From JAGNLM01 sp964439835 (GTDB taxonomy: Bacteria; Pseudomonadota; Gammaproteobacteria; JAABTG01), in assembly GCA_964439835.1 (NCBI GenBank), contig CAYTPQ010000022.1:1-51302 (forward strand): a stretch of 51,302 bases of DNA, read 5' to 3'. The stretch's first letter is position 1. Every line of letters begins with the position of its first letter. Made by a program: the position numbers and the translations under genes. Below are positions 24,048-34,039 of this stretch, piece after piece. Below the pieces are notes generated by a model that was not told where the DNA came from, ran no database searches, and worked only from the letters and a program-made list of their open reading frames with translations.

Positions 24048-24815
24048 GTGGGCGGCGTGACGGCTTCCCCGGCGTACCGCCGGATCCTGCTCAAGCTGAG
24101 CGGGGAGGCCCTGATGGGCGATGGGGACTGGGGCCTCGACCCCCAGGTCCTGCGTCGTGTCGCCACGGCGGTCGCAGAGGTCCGGGCGGCCGGGGTGGAG
24201 GTGGCCCTGGTGATCGGCGGAGGCAACATCTTCCGCGGGGCCGCCCTGGCGGCCTCGGGCCTCGACCGGGTCACCAGCGACCACATGGGCATGCTGGCCA
24301 CGGTCATCAATGCCCTTGCCCTGCAGGACGCCCTTGAGCAGGTCGGCCTGTTCGCCCGCGTGATGTCCGCGATCCGGATCCAGGAGGTCTGCGAGGACTA
24401 CATCCGGCGCCGGGCGGTCCGGCACCTGGAGAAGGGGCGGGTCGTGGTGTTCGCCGCCGGCACCGGCAATCCCTTCTTCACCACCGATTCGGCGGCGGCC
24501 CTGCGCGCGGTGGAGGTCAACGCGGACCTGATGGTCAAGGCGACCAAGGTCGACGGCGTGTTCTCCGCCGATCCGGTCCGTTTCCCGGACGCCCAGCGCT
24601 ACGATTGGCTCGGCTACGACGAGGTGATCGAGCGCAAGCTCGGGGTCATGGACGCCACCGCGGTCGTGCTCTGCCGCGACCACCGTTTGCCGCTGCGGGT
24701 CGTCGACATGAACCAGCCGCGTGTGCTGATGCGGGTCATCGCCGGCGAGCCGGTGGGCACCTTGGTCAGCGCGACGCGGCCCGGCGCACCAGCTCACGTG
24801 GAGAGAGTCCTATGA
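24048..24815 (+). CDS. pyrH: UMP kinase
   Basis: 255 residues from a GTG at 24048 chosen for GGAG 6 bases upstream; a TTG at 24030 or GTG at 24057 are alternatives. Phosphorylates UMP to UDP. Motifs YRRILLKLSGEALMG, VIGGGNIFRG, SDHMGMLATVINALALQDALE, AAGTGNPFFTTDSAAALRA, DGVFSADP. The stop overlaps the frr start (ATGA). Confidence 0.95.
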   Translation: MGGVTASPAYRRILLKLSGEALMGDGDWGLDPQVLRRVATAVAEVRAAGVEVALVIGGGNIFRGAALAASGLDRVTSDHMGMLATVINALALQDALEQVGLFARVMSAIRIQEVCEDYIRRRAVRHLEKGRVVVFAAGTGNPFFTTDSAAALRAVEVNADLMVKATKVDGVFSADPVRFPDAQRYDWLGYDEVIERKLGVMDATAVVLCRDHRLPLRVVDMNQPRVLMRVIAGEPVGTLVSATRPGAPAHVERVL

Positions 24816-25372
24816 CGATCAATGACGTCACCACGGACGCCAAGGCCCGCATGGCCCGCAGCATCGACGCCCTGCGCCAGGAGCTGAGCAAGCTGCGTAC
24901 CGGCCGGGCGCACCCGAGCCTCCTAGACCACATCCGGGTCTCCTACTACGGGTCCGACATGCCGCTGAACCAGGTGGCGAACGTCTCGGTCCAGGACGCC
25001 CGGACCCTGGGTGTGGCGCCCTACGACAAGGGCATGGTCAGCGCCATCGAGAAGGCGATCCGGGACTCGGACCTGGGGCTGAACCCGGTGAGCGCCGGTA
25101 ACCTGATCCGGGTGCCGCTGCCCGCCCTGACCGAGGAGCGCCGCAAGGACCTGATCAAGGTGGTGCGCCACGAGGCCGAGGCGGCGCGGGTGGCGATCCG
25201 CAACGTCCGCCGCGAGGCCAACCACGCCCTCAAGGAGCTGGTCAAGGAGAAGGCAGTCTCCGAGGACCAGGAGCGACGCGCCGAGGACGAGGTCCAGAAG
25301 CTGACCGACCGGTTCGTCGCCGAGGTGGACAAGGTCCTGCAGGCCAAGGAAGCGGACCTGATGGAGATCTGA
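24812..25372 (+). CDS. frr: Ribosome recycling factor
   Basis: 186 residues. Splits post-termination ribosomes with EF-G. Motifs ARMARSIDALRQELSKLRTGRAHPSLLD, VSVQDARTLGVAPYDKGMVSAIEKAIRDSDLGLNP, LTEERRKDLIKVVRHEAEAARVAIRNVRREAN. Start fixed by ATGA overlap with pyrH. Confidence 0.97.
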   Translation: MTINDVTTDAKARMARSIDALRQELSKLRTGRAHPSLLDHIRVSYYGSDMPLNQVANVSVQDARTLGVAPYDKGMVSAIEKAIRDSDLGLNPVSAGNLIRVPLPALTEERRKDLIKVVRHEAEAARVAIRNVRREANHALKELVKEKAVSEDQERRAEDEVQKLTDRFVAEVDKVLQAKEADLMEI

Positions 25373-25386
25373 CGGGCGGCCGCGCC

Positions 25387-26154
25387 ATGCACCCTACCGA
25401 GGAGGCCGCACAGCGCCAGAGCCGCGTCCCTCGGCACGTCGCCATCATCATGGACGGCAACGGCCGCTGGGCCGAGCGCCGCCACCTGCCCCGCTTCGCC
25501 GGTCACAAGGCGGGCACCGACGCCCTGCGCGCTACGGTGGAGGCTGCCGGGCGCCGGGGGGTGGAGGTGCTCACCGTGTTCGCCTTCAGCAGCGAGAACT
25601 GGCGCCGGCCCGAGGAGGAGGTGGGGCTGCTGATGGGGCTGTTCCTGACGGCGCTGGAGCAGCGTGTCCAGGAACTGCACGAGAACAACGTGCGGGTGCG
25701 CGTGGTCGGCGACAGCAGCGCCTTCAGCGCCAAGCTCCAGGAGCGTATCGAGGAGGCGGAGCGGCTCACCCGCGACAACGACGGGCTGCAGCTCGTCATC
25801 GCCGCGAACTACGGGGGCCGCTGGGACGTGGTGCAGGCGGCGCGCCGGGTGGCCCGCGAGGTCCAGTCCGGTCTGCTCACGCCCGAGCAGGTCGACGCCG
25901 ACGTGTTTGCCGCGCACCTCTGCCTGCACGGGCTGCCGCAGCCCGACCTCTTCGTCCGCACGGGGGGCGAGCAGCGGATCAGCAACTTCCTGCTCTGGGA
26001 CCTCGCCTACACCGAGCTCTACTTCACCGACGTCCTCTGGCCCGACTTCGACGCCGAGGCCTTCGACCAGGCCCTCGCCTCCTTCGCCGCCCGACAGCGC
26101 CGGTTCGGCAAGACCGGTCAGCAGGTCGAGCAAGGCGAGGGCGGGCGGCACTGA
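25387..26154 (+). CDS. uppS: Undecaprenyl diphosphate synthase
   Basis: 255 residues. Makes the C55 lipid carrier for peptidoglycan and O-antigen. Motifs HVAIIMDGNGRWAERRHLPRFAGHKAG (catalytic Asp, His), FAFSSENWRRP, NYGGRWDVV, DLFVRTGGEQRISNFLLWDLAYTELYF. 14 bases after frr. Confidence 0.97.
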   Translation: MHPTEEAAQRQSRVPRHVAIIMDGNGRWAERRHLPRFAGHKAGTDALRATVEAAGRRGVEVLTVFAFSSENWRRPEEEVGLLMGLFLTALEQRVQELHENNVRVRVVGDSSAFSAKLQERIEEAERLTRDNDGLQLVIAANYGGRWDVVQAARRVAREVQSGLLTPEQVDADVFAAHLCLHGLPQPDLFVRTGGEQRISNFLLWDLAYTELYFTDVLWPDFDAEAFDQALASFAARQRRFGKTGQQVEQGEGGRH

Positions 26155-26242
26155 CGGCCGAACGCCGCGTGCGCGCCGCTCCGCCGCTTGTCCCGACCGC
26201 CGCTGTCCGTCGCCAGACGGGGCACGGGGACCGGGGGGGCCG

Positions 26243-27073
26243 GTGAGCGGGCTCCGCCAGCGGGTCTTGACCGCGGTGGTTCTGGTGCCGGCGGCCGTCG
26301 CGGCGATCCTGTGGCTGCCCAATCTCGGGTTCGCGCTGGTGACGGGCGCCGTGGTCCTGGTGGGCGGCTGGGAGTGGTCCCGGCTCGCCGGCTGGACCGA
26401 CTCGGTGACCCGGCTCGCGTACCTCCTCGGTCTGGCGGTCGTGCTACTGGCGGCGGCACTGCTCTTGCAGGCGGGCGGCCTGGACGTCCTGCTGGCGCTC
26501 GGGGTCGCCTGGTGGCTGCTCGCCCTGGGGCTCGTGGTCCGTTACCAGCGGACGGGGCGGGGCCTGACCCCATCACCGGGTCTGCGGGCGCTGGCCGGCG
26601 ACCTGACGCTGGTGCCGGCGTGGGGGGCTCTGGTGGCGCTGCACGGGCAGGAGGCCCACGGACCGGTCTGGGTGCTGGCCCTGGCCGCCCTGGTGTGGCT
26701 CGCCGACATCGGTGCATTCTTTGTGGGGCGGCGCTGGGGACGGCGTAAGCTCGCGGTCCGGGTCAGCCCCGGCAAGAGCTGGGAGGGGGTCGCGGGCGGC
26801 GGGCTGGCCGCGCTCGCGGGGGCGGTCGCGGCCATCGTGCTGGCACGCGAGCCGGTCGACCAGGTGCCGGTCCTGATCGCGCTGGTGGTGGTGACCGTGG
26901 CGGCCTCCGTGCTGGGTGACCTGACCGAGAGCCTGTTCAAGCGCGATGCGGGGCTGAAGGACAGCGGCGGCCTGCTGCCGGGCCACGGCGGGGTACTCGA
27001 TCGCATCGACAGCCTGCTGGCCGCCGCGCCCGTCTTCGTCCTGGGGCTGGGGTGGATGGGGAGGCTGACGTGA
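26243..27073 (+). CDS. cdsA: Phosphatidate cytidylyltransferase
   Basis: 276 residues from GTG at 26243. Inner-membrane enzyme making CDP-diacylglycerol; seven to eight hydrophobic helices. The signature near the C-terminus reads SVLGDLTESLFKRDAGLKDSGGLLPGHGGVLDRIDSLL, with the metal-binding Asp residues. The GTG of dxr overlaps its stop (GTGA). Confidence 0.96.
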   Translation: MSGLRQRVLTAVVLVPAAVAAILWLPNLGFALVTGAVVLVGGWEWSRLAGWTDSVTRLAYLLGLAVVLLAAALLLQAGGLDVLLALGVAWWLLALGLVVRYQRTGRGLTPSPGLRALAGDLTLVPAWGALVALHGQEAHGPVWVLALAALVWLADIGAFFVGRRWGRRKLAVRVSPGKSWEGVAGGGLAALAGAVAAIVLAREPVDQVPVLIALVVVTVAASVLGDLTESLFKRDAGLKDSGGLLPGHGGVLDRIDSLLAAAPVFVLGLGWMGRLT

Positions 27074-28260
27074 AGGGGGTGGCGGTTCTGGGGTCCACCG
27101 GGAGCATCGGCGTCAACACGCTCGATGTGCTCTCGCGTCACCCCGACCGCTTCCGGGTGGTGGCCCTGACCGCCAACACCGACGACGCGCAGCTCGCCGA
27201 GCAGTGCGAGCGCTGGCGGCCACCCTACGCCGTGATGGCCGACGCCGGGGCGGCGCAGCGGCTGGCCGAGCGGCTCGCCGTCTCCGCCCCCGAGGTCTCG
27301 GTGCTCACGGGGGTGACCGGCCTCGAGGAAGTCGCCGCCCTCCCAGAAGTGGCGTGCGTGATGGCGGCGATCGTCGGTGCCGCGGGCCTGCTGCCGACCC
27401 TCGCCGCCGCCCGCGCGGGCAAGCGCGTGCTCCTCGCCAACAAGGAGGCGCTGGTGATGTCGGGCCGGCTCCTGCTCGACACCGTGCGCCGGCACGGGGC
27501 CGAGATCCTCCCGATCGACAGCGAGCACAACGCCATCTTCCAGTGCATGCCCCCGGACTTCGCGCGCGGGTTGGATTCCGTCGGCGTGCGCCGTATCCTG
27601 CTCACGGCATCGGGAGGACCCTTCCGCACGCGCTCGGCGGCCGACCTGGAGGGGGTCACGCCGGAGGAGGCCTGTGCCCACCCGAACTGGGTGATGGGCC
27701 GGAAGATATCGGTGGACTCGGCCACCATGATGAACAAGGGTCTGGAGGTGGTGGAGGCCTGCTGGCTCTTCGACACCACGCCCGAGCGGGTCGAGGTCCT
27801 GGTGCATCCCCAGAGCGTTATCCACTCGATGGTCGAATACCAGGACGGCTCGGTGCTGGCCCAGCTCGGCAACCCCGACATGCGCACGCCCATCGCCCAC
27901 GCCCTGGCCTGGCCGGAGCGGGTCGAGTCGGGCGTCTCCGGCCTCGACCTGGTGGCCGTCGCGCGCCTTGACTTCGAGCGGCCCGACCCCGAGCGTTTCC
28001 CGTGCCTGCGTCTCGCCTGCGAGGCTGCCCACGCCGGCGGCACGGCCCCCGCGATCCTGAACGCCGCCAACGAGGTCGCCGTCGACGCCTTTCTCGACCG
28101 CCGCCTGCGGTTCACCGACATCCCGCGGGTGATCGAGGGCACACTCTCGGCGCTCGCCCCGCGTCCGGCCGACGAGCTCGAGGTGATCCTGGAGGACGAC
28201 CGGCGGGCCCGCGAGGCCAGCCGCGGATGGGTCCGGCGGTTCGAGCCGGCGCGCGCCTGA
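27070..28260 (+). CDS. dxr: 1-deoxy-D-xylulose 5-phosphate reductoisomerase
   Basis: 396 residues. Second step of the MEP isoprenoid pathway. NADPH site GVAVLGSTGSIGVNTLDVL; LLANKEALVMSG; metal-ligand region ILPIDSEHNAIFQCM; TASGGPFR; HPNWVMGRKISVDSATMMNKGLEVVEA. It supplies precursors used by UppS two genes upstream. GTG start coupled to cdsA. Confidence 0.97.
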   Translation: MKGVAVLGSTGSIGVNTLDVLSRHPDRFRVVALTANTDDAQLAEQCERWRPPYAVMADAGAAQRLAERLAVSAPEVSVLTGVTGLEEVAALPEVACVMAAIVGAAGLLPTLAAARAGKRVLLANKEALVMSGRLLLDTVRRHGAEILPIDSEHNAIFQCMPPDFARGLDSVGVRRILLTASGGPFRTRSAADLEGVTPEEACAHPNWVMGRKISVDSATMMNKGLEVVEACWLFDTTPERVEVLVHPQSVIHSMVEYQDGSVLAQLGNPDMRTPIAHALAWPERVESGVSGLDLVAVARLDFERPDPERFPCLRLACEAAHAGGTAPAILNAANEVAVDAFLDRRLRFTDIPRVIEGTLSALAPRPADELEVILEDDRRAREASRGWVRRFEPARA

Positions 28261-28263
28261 GCC

Positions 28264-29628
28264 GTGGAAACCCTGTCCACCGTCGTCTGGTTCCTGGTCG
28301 CCCTCGGCATCCTGATCACGGTGCACGAGGCCGGCCACTTTCTCGTCGCCAAGCGGCTGGGCGTAAAGGTCCTGCGATTCTCGGTCGGCTTCGGTCGCCC
28401 CCTGTGGGTGCGTCGCTACGGTCCCGACCACACCGAGTACGTGGTTGCAGCCCTGCCGCTCGGGGGCTACGTGAAGATGCTGGACGAACGGGAGGGGCCG
28501 GTCGCCCCCGGGGAGCGGGCGAGGGCCTTCAACCGCCAGACCCTCGGGGTCCGGTTTGCGGTCGTGGCCGCGGGCCCGGCGGCCAATTTCCTATTTGCGG
28601 TCCTCGCTTACTGGCTGATGTTCGGGGTCGGCGTCACCGGACTGCGGCCGGTGCTCGGCACGGTCGAGCCCGCCTCGCCCGCGGCCCGGGCGGGCCTGAA
28701 GGCCGGCGACGAGGTCCTCGCCGTGGACGGCGCGCGGGTCCTCACCTGGGACGGGGTTCTTCACGGTGTCATCGAGGCCGCCCTCGACGGGGCGCCGATC
28801 GTGCTGGAGGTCCGCGGGGTCGGCGGGGCCCAGCGTGAGGTCGAGCTGGACCTTGGTGGTACCGCGCTCGATGAGCTCGCCCGAGGCGCGGTCTTCGAAC
28901 GCCTGGGGCTGCAGCCGGCCCGCCCGGACCTGGCGCCGGTGGTGGGCCAGGTCGAGCCCGGTGGGGCCGCTGCCCGGGCCGGCCTGCGCCCGGGTGACCG
29001 CCTGCTGCGCGCCGACGGTCAGCCGCTCTCGGACTGGCGGACCTGGGTCGACTACGTGCGCTCTCACGGCGGTCGCGTCATCGCGCTGCAGCTGGAGCGC
29101 GAGGGGGTGGTTCTCACGCTCGACGTGCGGCCCGACGTGGTGCAGGGCGATCAGGGGCCGGTCGGGCGGATCGGGGCCGCGGTCCAGCTGGACGAGGAGG
29201 CGGTCGCGGGTTACTACACCACCGAGCGGTACGGGCCGCTCGCGGCCTTGAGCCGGGCGGCCGAGAAGACCTGGGACGTCTCCGCCCTCACCCTGCGCAT
29301 GATTGGCAAGATGGTGACGCTCCAGGTTTCGGTCGAGAACCTGAGCGGCCCGATAAGCATCGCGCAGTATGCGGGCCACTCGGCGAAGGGCGGACTGTCG
29401 CGCTTCCTCGAATTCCTTGGCGTGGTCAGCGTCAGCCTGGCGATCCTGAACCTGCTCCCGATCCCGTTACTGGACGGGGGGCACCTGATGTATTATCTGG
29501 TTGAACTGCTTAAGGGAAGGCCCGTGTCCGAGGAGGTTCAGATGGTCGGGCAGCGGGTCGGGCTCGCCATACTCATCGGGCTCATGGGTCTGGCGTTCGT
29601 GAACGACCTGGCGCGCGTGCTGGGTTAG
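28264..29628 (+). CDS. rseP: Site-2 protease RseP
   Basis: 454 residues from GTG. Inner-membrane zinc protease: HEAGH in TVHEAGHFLVAKRLGVKVLRFSVGFG, two PDZ domains (about 110-190 and 205-285), and the distal LLPIPLLDGGHLMYYLVELL with the third zinc ligand Asp. Cleaves anti-sigma factor RseA to release sigma-E, the response to outer-membrane stress. Confidence 0.96.
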   Translation: METLSTVVWFLVALGILITVHEAGHFLVAKRLGVKVLRFSVGFGRPLWVRRYGPDHTEYVVAALPLGGYVKMLDEREGPVAPGERARAFNRQTLGVRFAVVAAGPAANFLFAVLAYWLMFGVGVTGLRPVLGTVEPASPAARAGLKAGDEVLAVDGARVLTWDGVLHGVIEAALDGAPIVLEVRGVGGAQREVELDLGGTALDELARGAVFERLGLQPARPDLAPVVGQVEPGGAAARAGLRPGDRLLRADGQPLSDWRTWVDYVRSHGGRVIALQLEREGVVLTLDVRPDVVQGDQGPVGRIGAAVQLDEEAVAGYYTTERYGPLAALSRAAEKTWDVSALTLRMIGKMVTLQVSVENLSGPISIAQYAGHSAKGGLSRFLEFLGVVSVSLAILNLLPIPLLDGGHLMYYLVELLKGRPVSEEVQMVGQRVGLAILIGLMGLAFVNDLARVLG

Positions 29629-29653
29629 GCCGTGGTAACTCAATAGGCACGAC

Positions 29654-31954
29654 ATGACCTCGCTCGCCCGGGTTGTTCTTGCCGCGTCGCTCTTGACCGT
29701 GCTCTTGCCCTTTTCCGCGGGAGCGGTCGAGCGCTTCGTGGTGCGCGACATACGCGTCGACGGACTGCAGCGGATCTCGGCGGGGACCGTATTCAATTAC
29801 CTTCCCGTCAAAGTCGGCGAGCCGTTCGACGACGCACGCTCCGCGGAGTCGGTGCGGGCCCTGTTCAAGACCGGTTTCTTCCAGGACGTCTCGCTCGCGC
29901 GCGAGGGTGACGTGCTGGTCGTGACCGTCGTCGAGCGGCCTGCGATCGGCGAGATCTCCTTCTCCGGCAACAAGAACCTCGAGACCGACAAGCTCAAGGA
30001 TTCGCTGAAGCAGGTCGGCTTCGCCGAGGGCCGCATCTTCGACCAGGCGGTCTTGGACCGCGTGCAGCAGGACCTGCGCGAGGCGTACTTCGCCCAGGGG
30101 CGCTACGCGGTCAACGTGCAGACGACCGTGACGCCGCTCGAGCGCAACCGCGTCGGCATCACCTTCGACATCACTGAAGGCCCGGTGGCGCTCATCAAGC
30201 AGATCCGGATCGTCGGTAACCAGAGTTTCTCGGAAGACACCCTGCTCGATCTATTCCAGCTCTCCACGCCGACGTGGACCAGCTGGATCACCAAGAACGA
30301 TCAGTACTCGAAGCAGAAGCTGGGCGGTGACCTGGAGGCCCTGCGGTCCTTCTACCTCGACCGCGGCTTCATCAACTTCAATATCGACTCGACCCAGGTC
30401 TCGCTGACGCCGGACAAGAAGGACGTCTACCTGACGATCAACCTCTCCGAGGGCGATCGGTATCAGGTGGGCGAGGTGAAGCTGGCGGGTGAGTTGACGG
30501 TGCCGAGCGAGGAGCTCTTCAAGCTGGTGGAGATCCGTCAAGGGGCGGAGTTCTCGCGCAAGCAGGTCACGCAGACCAGCACCAAGATCGCAGAGCGACT
30601 CGGAGACGACGGTTACGCCTTTGCCAACGTCAACGCGATCCCCGACATCCAGGAGAAGACGAAGACCGTCAACCTGACCTTCTTCGTCGACCCCGGCAAG
30701 CGGGTGTACGTCCGCAGGATCGCGTTCAAGGGCAACGCCCGGACCGCCGACGAGGTCATGCGGCGCGAGATGCGGCAGATGGAGAGCGCCGCGATCTCCA
30801 CCAGCAAGATCAAGCGCTCGCAACAGCGCCTGGAACGGCTGGGGTTCTTCGAGGAGGTCAACGTCGAGACGCCACCGGTGGCCGGCACGACGGACGAGGT
30901 CGACGTCAATTTCACCGTCAAGGAGCGTCCGTCCGGTAACCTGATGGCCGGTATCGGTTACGCCCAGACCCAGGGCCTGATCTTCAACGCCAGCATCACC
31001 CAGGAGAACTTCCTCGGGACCGGCAAGCGGGTGCAGTTCATCTTCAACAACAGCAAGGTCCTGCAGACCTACCTGTTCTCCTACACCAACCCCTACTGGA
31101 CGCCCGACGGCGTGAGCCGCGGCTTTGACCTCTACAAGCGCAAGATCGACGCGAAGGACGCGAACATCAGCGACTACACCGCCGACCGGTTCGGCGGTAA
31201 CGTGCACTTCGGCATCCCGATCACCGAGTACGACACCATCAACGTCGGCATCGGCGGCGAGCGGATCGAGATCAAGACCGGCAGCAACCCTTCGAACGTG
31301 GTCGAGGACTTCCTGGACGAGGAGGGCAGCAAGTACACGGTCATCCCCGTCACCTTCGGCTACGCCCACGACACGCGCAACCGGGCCGTCTTCCCGGACG
31401 AGGGTGGGTTGACGCGGGTGACCGGCGAGGTGGACATCCCCGGTGGGGACCTCACCTATTACAAGGCGACCCTGCGCCAGGAGTGGTACCAGGCCCTCAG
31501 CGAACGGCTCACGCTCCACCTGACGGGGGAGGTGGCCTACGGCGACGGTCTCGGCGGGACCAAGGGACTGCCCTTCTTCGAGTACTTCTACGCCGGCGGC
31601 ATCCGGTCCGTGCGCGGTTTCCGGGATAACACCCTGGGGCCGCGCGACGATCAGGACGATCCCACGGGCGGTAACTTCCGGGCGTACGGTTCGGTCGAGC
31701 TGTTGATGCCGATGCCATTCGTCAAGGACTCCAAGTCCGTGCGACTCAGCACCTTCGTGGACGCCGGCAACGTGTGGATCACCGATGACCAGGTGGATAC
31801 GAGCGACGAGGGCCCGATCCGTTACTCGGCGGGCGTGGCGACGAGCTGGTACTCTCCGCTCGGCCCCATCTCGGTCAGTTTTGCGTGGCCTCTCAACAAG
31901 AAGAGCGGCGACGACACCCAGGTCTTCCAGTTCACCCTGGGCGCGATGTTCTGA
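29654..31954 (+). CDS. bamA: Outer-membrane assembly factor BamA
   Basis: 766 residues. Signal peptide (MTSLARVVLAASLLTVLLPFSAGA), five POTRA domains starting ERFVVRDIRVDGLQRISAGTVFNYLPVKVGE, then the Omp85 beta-barrel with GYAQTQGLIFNASITQENFLG, the conserved VRGF (GGIRSVRGFRDNTLGPR) lid motif, and a C-terminal Phe (QFTLGAMF). Inserts beta-barrel proteins in the outer membrane. Confidence 0.98.
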   Translation: MTSLARVVLAASLLTVLLPFSAGAVERFVVRDIRVDGLQRISAGTVFNYLPVKVGEPFDDARSAESVRALFKTGFFQDVSLAREGDVLVVTVVERPAIGEISFSGNKNLETDKLKDSLKQVGFAEGRIFDQAVLDRVQQDLREAYFAQGRYAVNVQTTVTPLERNRVGITFDITEGPVALIKQIRIVGNQSFSEDTLLDLFQLSTPTWTSWITKNDQYSKQKLGGDLEALRSFYLDRGFINFNIDSTQVSLTPDKKDVYLTINLSEGDRYQVGEVKLAGELTVPSEELFKLVEIRQGAEFSRKQVTQTSTKIAERLGDDGYAFANVNAIPDIQEKTKTVNLTFFVDPGKRVYVRRIAFKGNARTADEVMRREMRQMESAAISTSKIKRSQQRLERLGFFEEVNVETPPVAGTTDEVDVNFTVKERPSGNLMAGIGYAQTQGLIFNASITQENFLGTGKRVQFIFNNSKVLQTYLFSYTNPYWTPDGVSRGFDLYKRKIDAKDANISDYTADRFGGNVHFGIPITEYDTINVGIGGERIEIKTGSNPSNVVEDFLDEEGSKYTVIPVTFGYAHDTRNRAVFPDEGGLTRVTGEVDIPGGDLTYYKATLRQEWYQALSERLTLHLTGEVAYGDGLGGTKGLPFFEYFYAGGIRSVRGFRDNTLGPRDDQDDPTGGNFRAYGSVELLMPMPFVKDSKSVRLSTFVDAGNVWITDDQVDTSDEGPIRYSAGVATSWYSPLGPISVSFAWPLNKKSGDDTQVFQFTLGAMF

Positions 31955-31974
31955 CGCGGATTGGGTGCGACGAG

Positions 31975-32496
31975 GTGAGGCGCGCGCTCGGGGCCGTAGG
32001 GGCTCTCCTCTGGCTGGTTAGCGCCGGTGCGCTGGCCGCGGATCCGCGGCTCGCCTACGTGAACATGGCCAGGGTCCTGGAAGAGGCGCCCCAGGCGACC
32101 GAGGCATCGGCCAAGCTGGAGCGCGATTTCTCCCCCCGCGAGCGCGAGATCCTGGCGCTGCAGCGGGAGGTGCGTCAGCTCGAGGACCGGCTTCTTCGCG
32201 AGGGTCCGGGCATGACGGACGTGGCGCGCAGTGGGCTGGAGCTGGACGTGCGCAGCCGCAAGCGCGACCTCAAGCGGCAGCAGGATGAGTTCCGGGAGGA
32301 CCTGAACCTGCGCAAGAACCAGGAGCTGGCGACCATCCAACGCCTGGTGATCGACACGGTCCAGTCCATCGCCAAGCGCGATGGCATCGACCTGGTGGTC
32401 AGCGAGGGCGTGGTCTTCGCGAGCAGTCGGGTCGACGTCACGGAGAAGGTCCTGGAGCGACTGCGCCAGGAGGCCAACCGCCGGGGCGGGAACTGA
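31975..32496 (+). CDS. skp: Periplasmic chaperone Skp/OmpH
   Basis: 173 residues. Signal peptide (RRALGAVGALLWLVSAGALA), then DPRLAYVNMARVLEEAPQA and a long charged coiled coil (PREREILALQREVRQLEDRLLRE ... SRKRDLKRQQDEFREDLNLRKNQEL) that forms the tentacles holding unfolded outer-membrane proteins. The GTG at 31975 is the best start near the signal. Follows bamA by 20 bases. Confidence 0.93.
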   Translation: MRRALGAVGALLWLVSAGALAADPRLAYVNMARVLEEAPQATEASAKLERDFSPREREILALQREVRQLEDRLLREGPGMTDVARSGLELDVRSRKRDLKRQQDEFREDLNLRKNQELATIQRLVIDTVQSIAKRDGIDLVVSEGVVFASSRVDVTEKVLERLRQEANRRGGN

Positions 32497-32506
32497 CGGG
32501 GGCGGC

Positions 32507-33568
32507 GTGGGGCTGCGGCTGGCTGACCTCGCCGTCGCGATAGGCGCCGAGCTCCGGGGCGATCCCGAACGGCGGGTGGAGCGTGTCGCTACCCTGGAGG
32601 CGGCGGACCCGCGTGCCGTCAGCTTCCTCGCCAACCGGCAGTACCGTCGCCAGCTTTCTTTCACGCGCGCGGGGGCCGTGATCCTGTCGGCCCAGGACGC
32701 GCCGGCGTGCCCGACGGCAACCCTGGTGATGGGCAACCCCTACCTGGGGTACGCCCGGGTGGCCGCCCTGCTCGCGGGGGCGCCGGTGTCCCGGCGCGGC
32801 GTGCACCCGGGGGCCTGGGTCAGCGACGAGGCGCGCGTGCACGAGAGCGCCTGGGTCGGGCCGCAGGCTGTGGTCGAGGCCGGGGCTGTGGTCGGGCCGG
32901 AGGCGTTCGTCGGACCGGGATGTGTGGTCGCCGAAGGGGCAGTGGTGGGGGCGGGCACGCGGCTCGTCGCCAACGTGACGATCGGCCACGGCGTGCGCCT
33001 CGGTGAGCGGGTCCTGGTGCATCCCGGGGCGGTCCTCGGTGCGGACGGGTTCGGGTTCGCCAACGACGGCGGCCGTTGGGTCAAGATCCCGCAGCTCGGC
33101 TCGGTCGTGATCGGCGACGACGTAGAGATCGGCGCCAACACCACGATTGATCGCGGGGCGCTGGAGGACACGGTGGTCGAGGACGGTGTGAAGCTCGACA
33201 ATCAGATCCAGGTCGGGCACAACTGCCGCATCGGCGCCCACACCGCGATCGCTGGCTGCACCGGGATCGCGGGCAGCACGCGGATCGGTCGGCGCTGCAT
33301 GATCGGCGGCGGGGTCGGGATCAACGGTCACATCGAGATCTGCGACGGCGCGGTGGTGTCCGCTGGCTCCGTGGTCTTGCAGTCGATCACCGAGCGCGGC
33401 ACCTACGGTTCCGGGGTGCCGCTGCTGCCCCAGAAGAGCTGGGCGCGTGCCTTCCAGCGTTTCGGTCAACTGGAGGACCTGGCCCGGCGCGTGAAGCGGC
33501 TTGAGCAGGTTACCGACGCACCCACGAGCACGACGGCATCGATTTCGGGACAGGAGGACGAGCAGTGA
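32507..33568 (+). CDS. lpxD: UDP-3-O-acylglucosamine N-acyltransferase
   Basis: 353 residues from GTG at 32507. N-terminal uridine-binding domain, then hexapeptide repeats forming a left-handed beta helix, with the catalytic His region LDNQIQVGHNCRIGAHTAIAGCTGIAGS, and a C-terminal helix. Third step of lipid A synthesis. The stop overlaps fabZ (GTGA). Confidence 0.97.
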   Translation: MGLRLADLAVAIGAELRGDPERRVERVATLEAADPRAVSFLANRQYRRQLSFTRAGAVILSAQDAPACPTATLVMGNPYLGYARVAALLAGAPVSRRGVHPGAWVSDEARVHESAWVGPQAVVEAGAVVGPEAFVGPGCVVAEGAVVGAGTRLVANVTIGHGVRLGERVLVHPGAVLGADGFGFANDGGRWVKIPQLGSVVIGDDVEIGANTTIDRGALEDTVVEDGVKLDNQIQVGHNCRIGAHTAIAGCTGIAGSTRIGRRCMIGGGVGINGHIEICDGAVVSAGSVVLQSITERGTYGSGVPLLPQKSWARAFQRFGQLEDLARRVKRLEQVTDAPTSTTASISGQEDEQ

Positions 33569-34029
33569 GCACGCCGACCCCCAGGGCAATGGACATCCAC
33601 GAGGTGCGCCGATACCTGCCGCACCGTTACCCCTTCATGCTGATCGACCGGGTGCTGGACTACGTCCCGGGCGAGTACCTGCTGGCGGTCAAGAACATCA
33701 CCTACAACGAGCCGCAGTTCACCGGTCACTTCCCCGAGCGACCGATCATGCCGGGCGTTCTGCTGGTCGAGGCGATGGCCCAGGCGGCGGGGATCCTGGC
33801 TCAGGTGAGCACCGGCGTGCGCGTCGACGACCGCCACCTCTACTACCTGGTCGGCGTCGACAACGCCCGTTTCAAACGGCCGGTGGAGCCCGGTGACCAG
33901 GTGGTCCTGCGCGCCGAGCTGCAGCGCAACATCCGGGGGATATGGAAGTTCAACTGCGAGGCGCGGGTAGCCGACCAGGTCGTGGCCAGCGCCGAGATCA
34001 TGTCGGCCCTGAAGGAAGTCGAGCCCTGA
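33565..34029 (+). CDS. fabZ: 3-hydroxyacyl-ACP dehydratase FabZ
   Basis: 154 residues, hotdog fold. Motifs YLPHRYPFMLIDRV, NEPQFTGHFPERPIMPGVLLVEAMAQAAG with catalytic His and Glu. It competes with LpxA for 3-hydroxyacyl-ACP, linking fatty acid and lipid A synthesis. GTG start coupled to lpxD. Confidence 0.97.
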   Translation: MSTPTPRAMDIHEVRRYLPHRYPFMLIDRVLDYVPGEYLLAVKNITYNEPQFTGHFPERPIMPGVLLVEAMAQAAGILAQVSTGVRVDDRHLYYLVGVDNARFKRPVEPGDQVVLRAELQRNIRGIWKFNCEARVADQVVASAEIMSALKEVEP

Positions 34030-34039
34030 GTGCCACGCG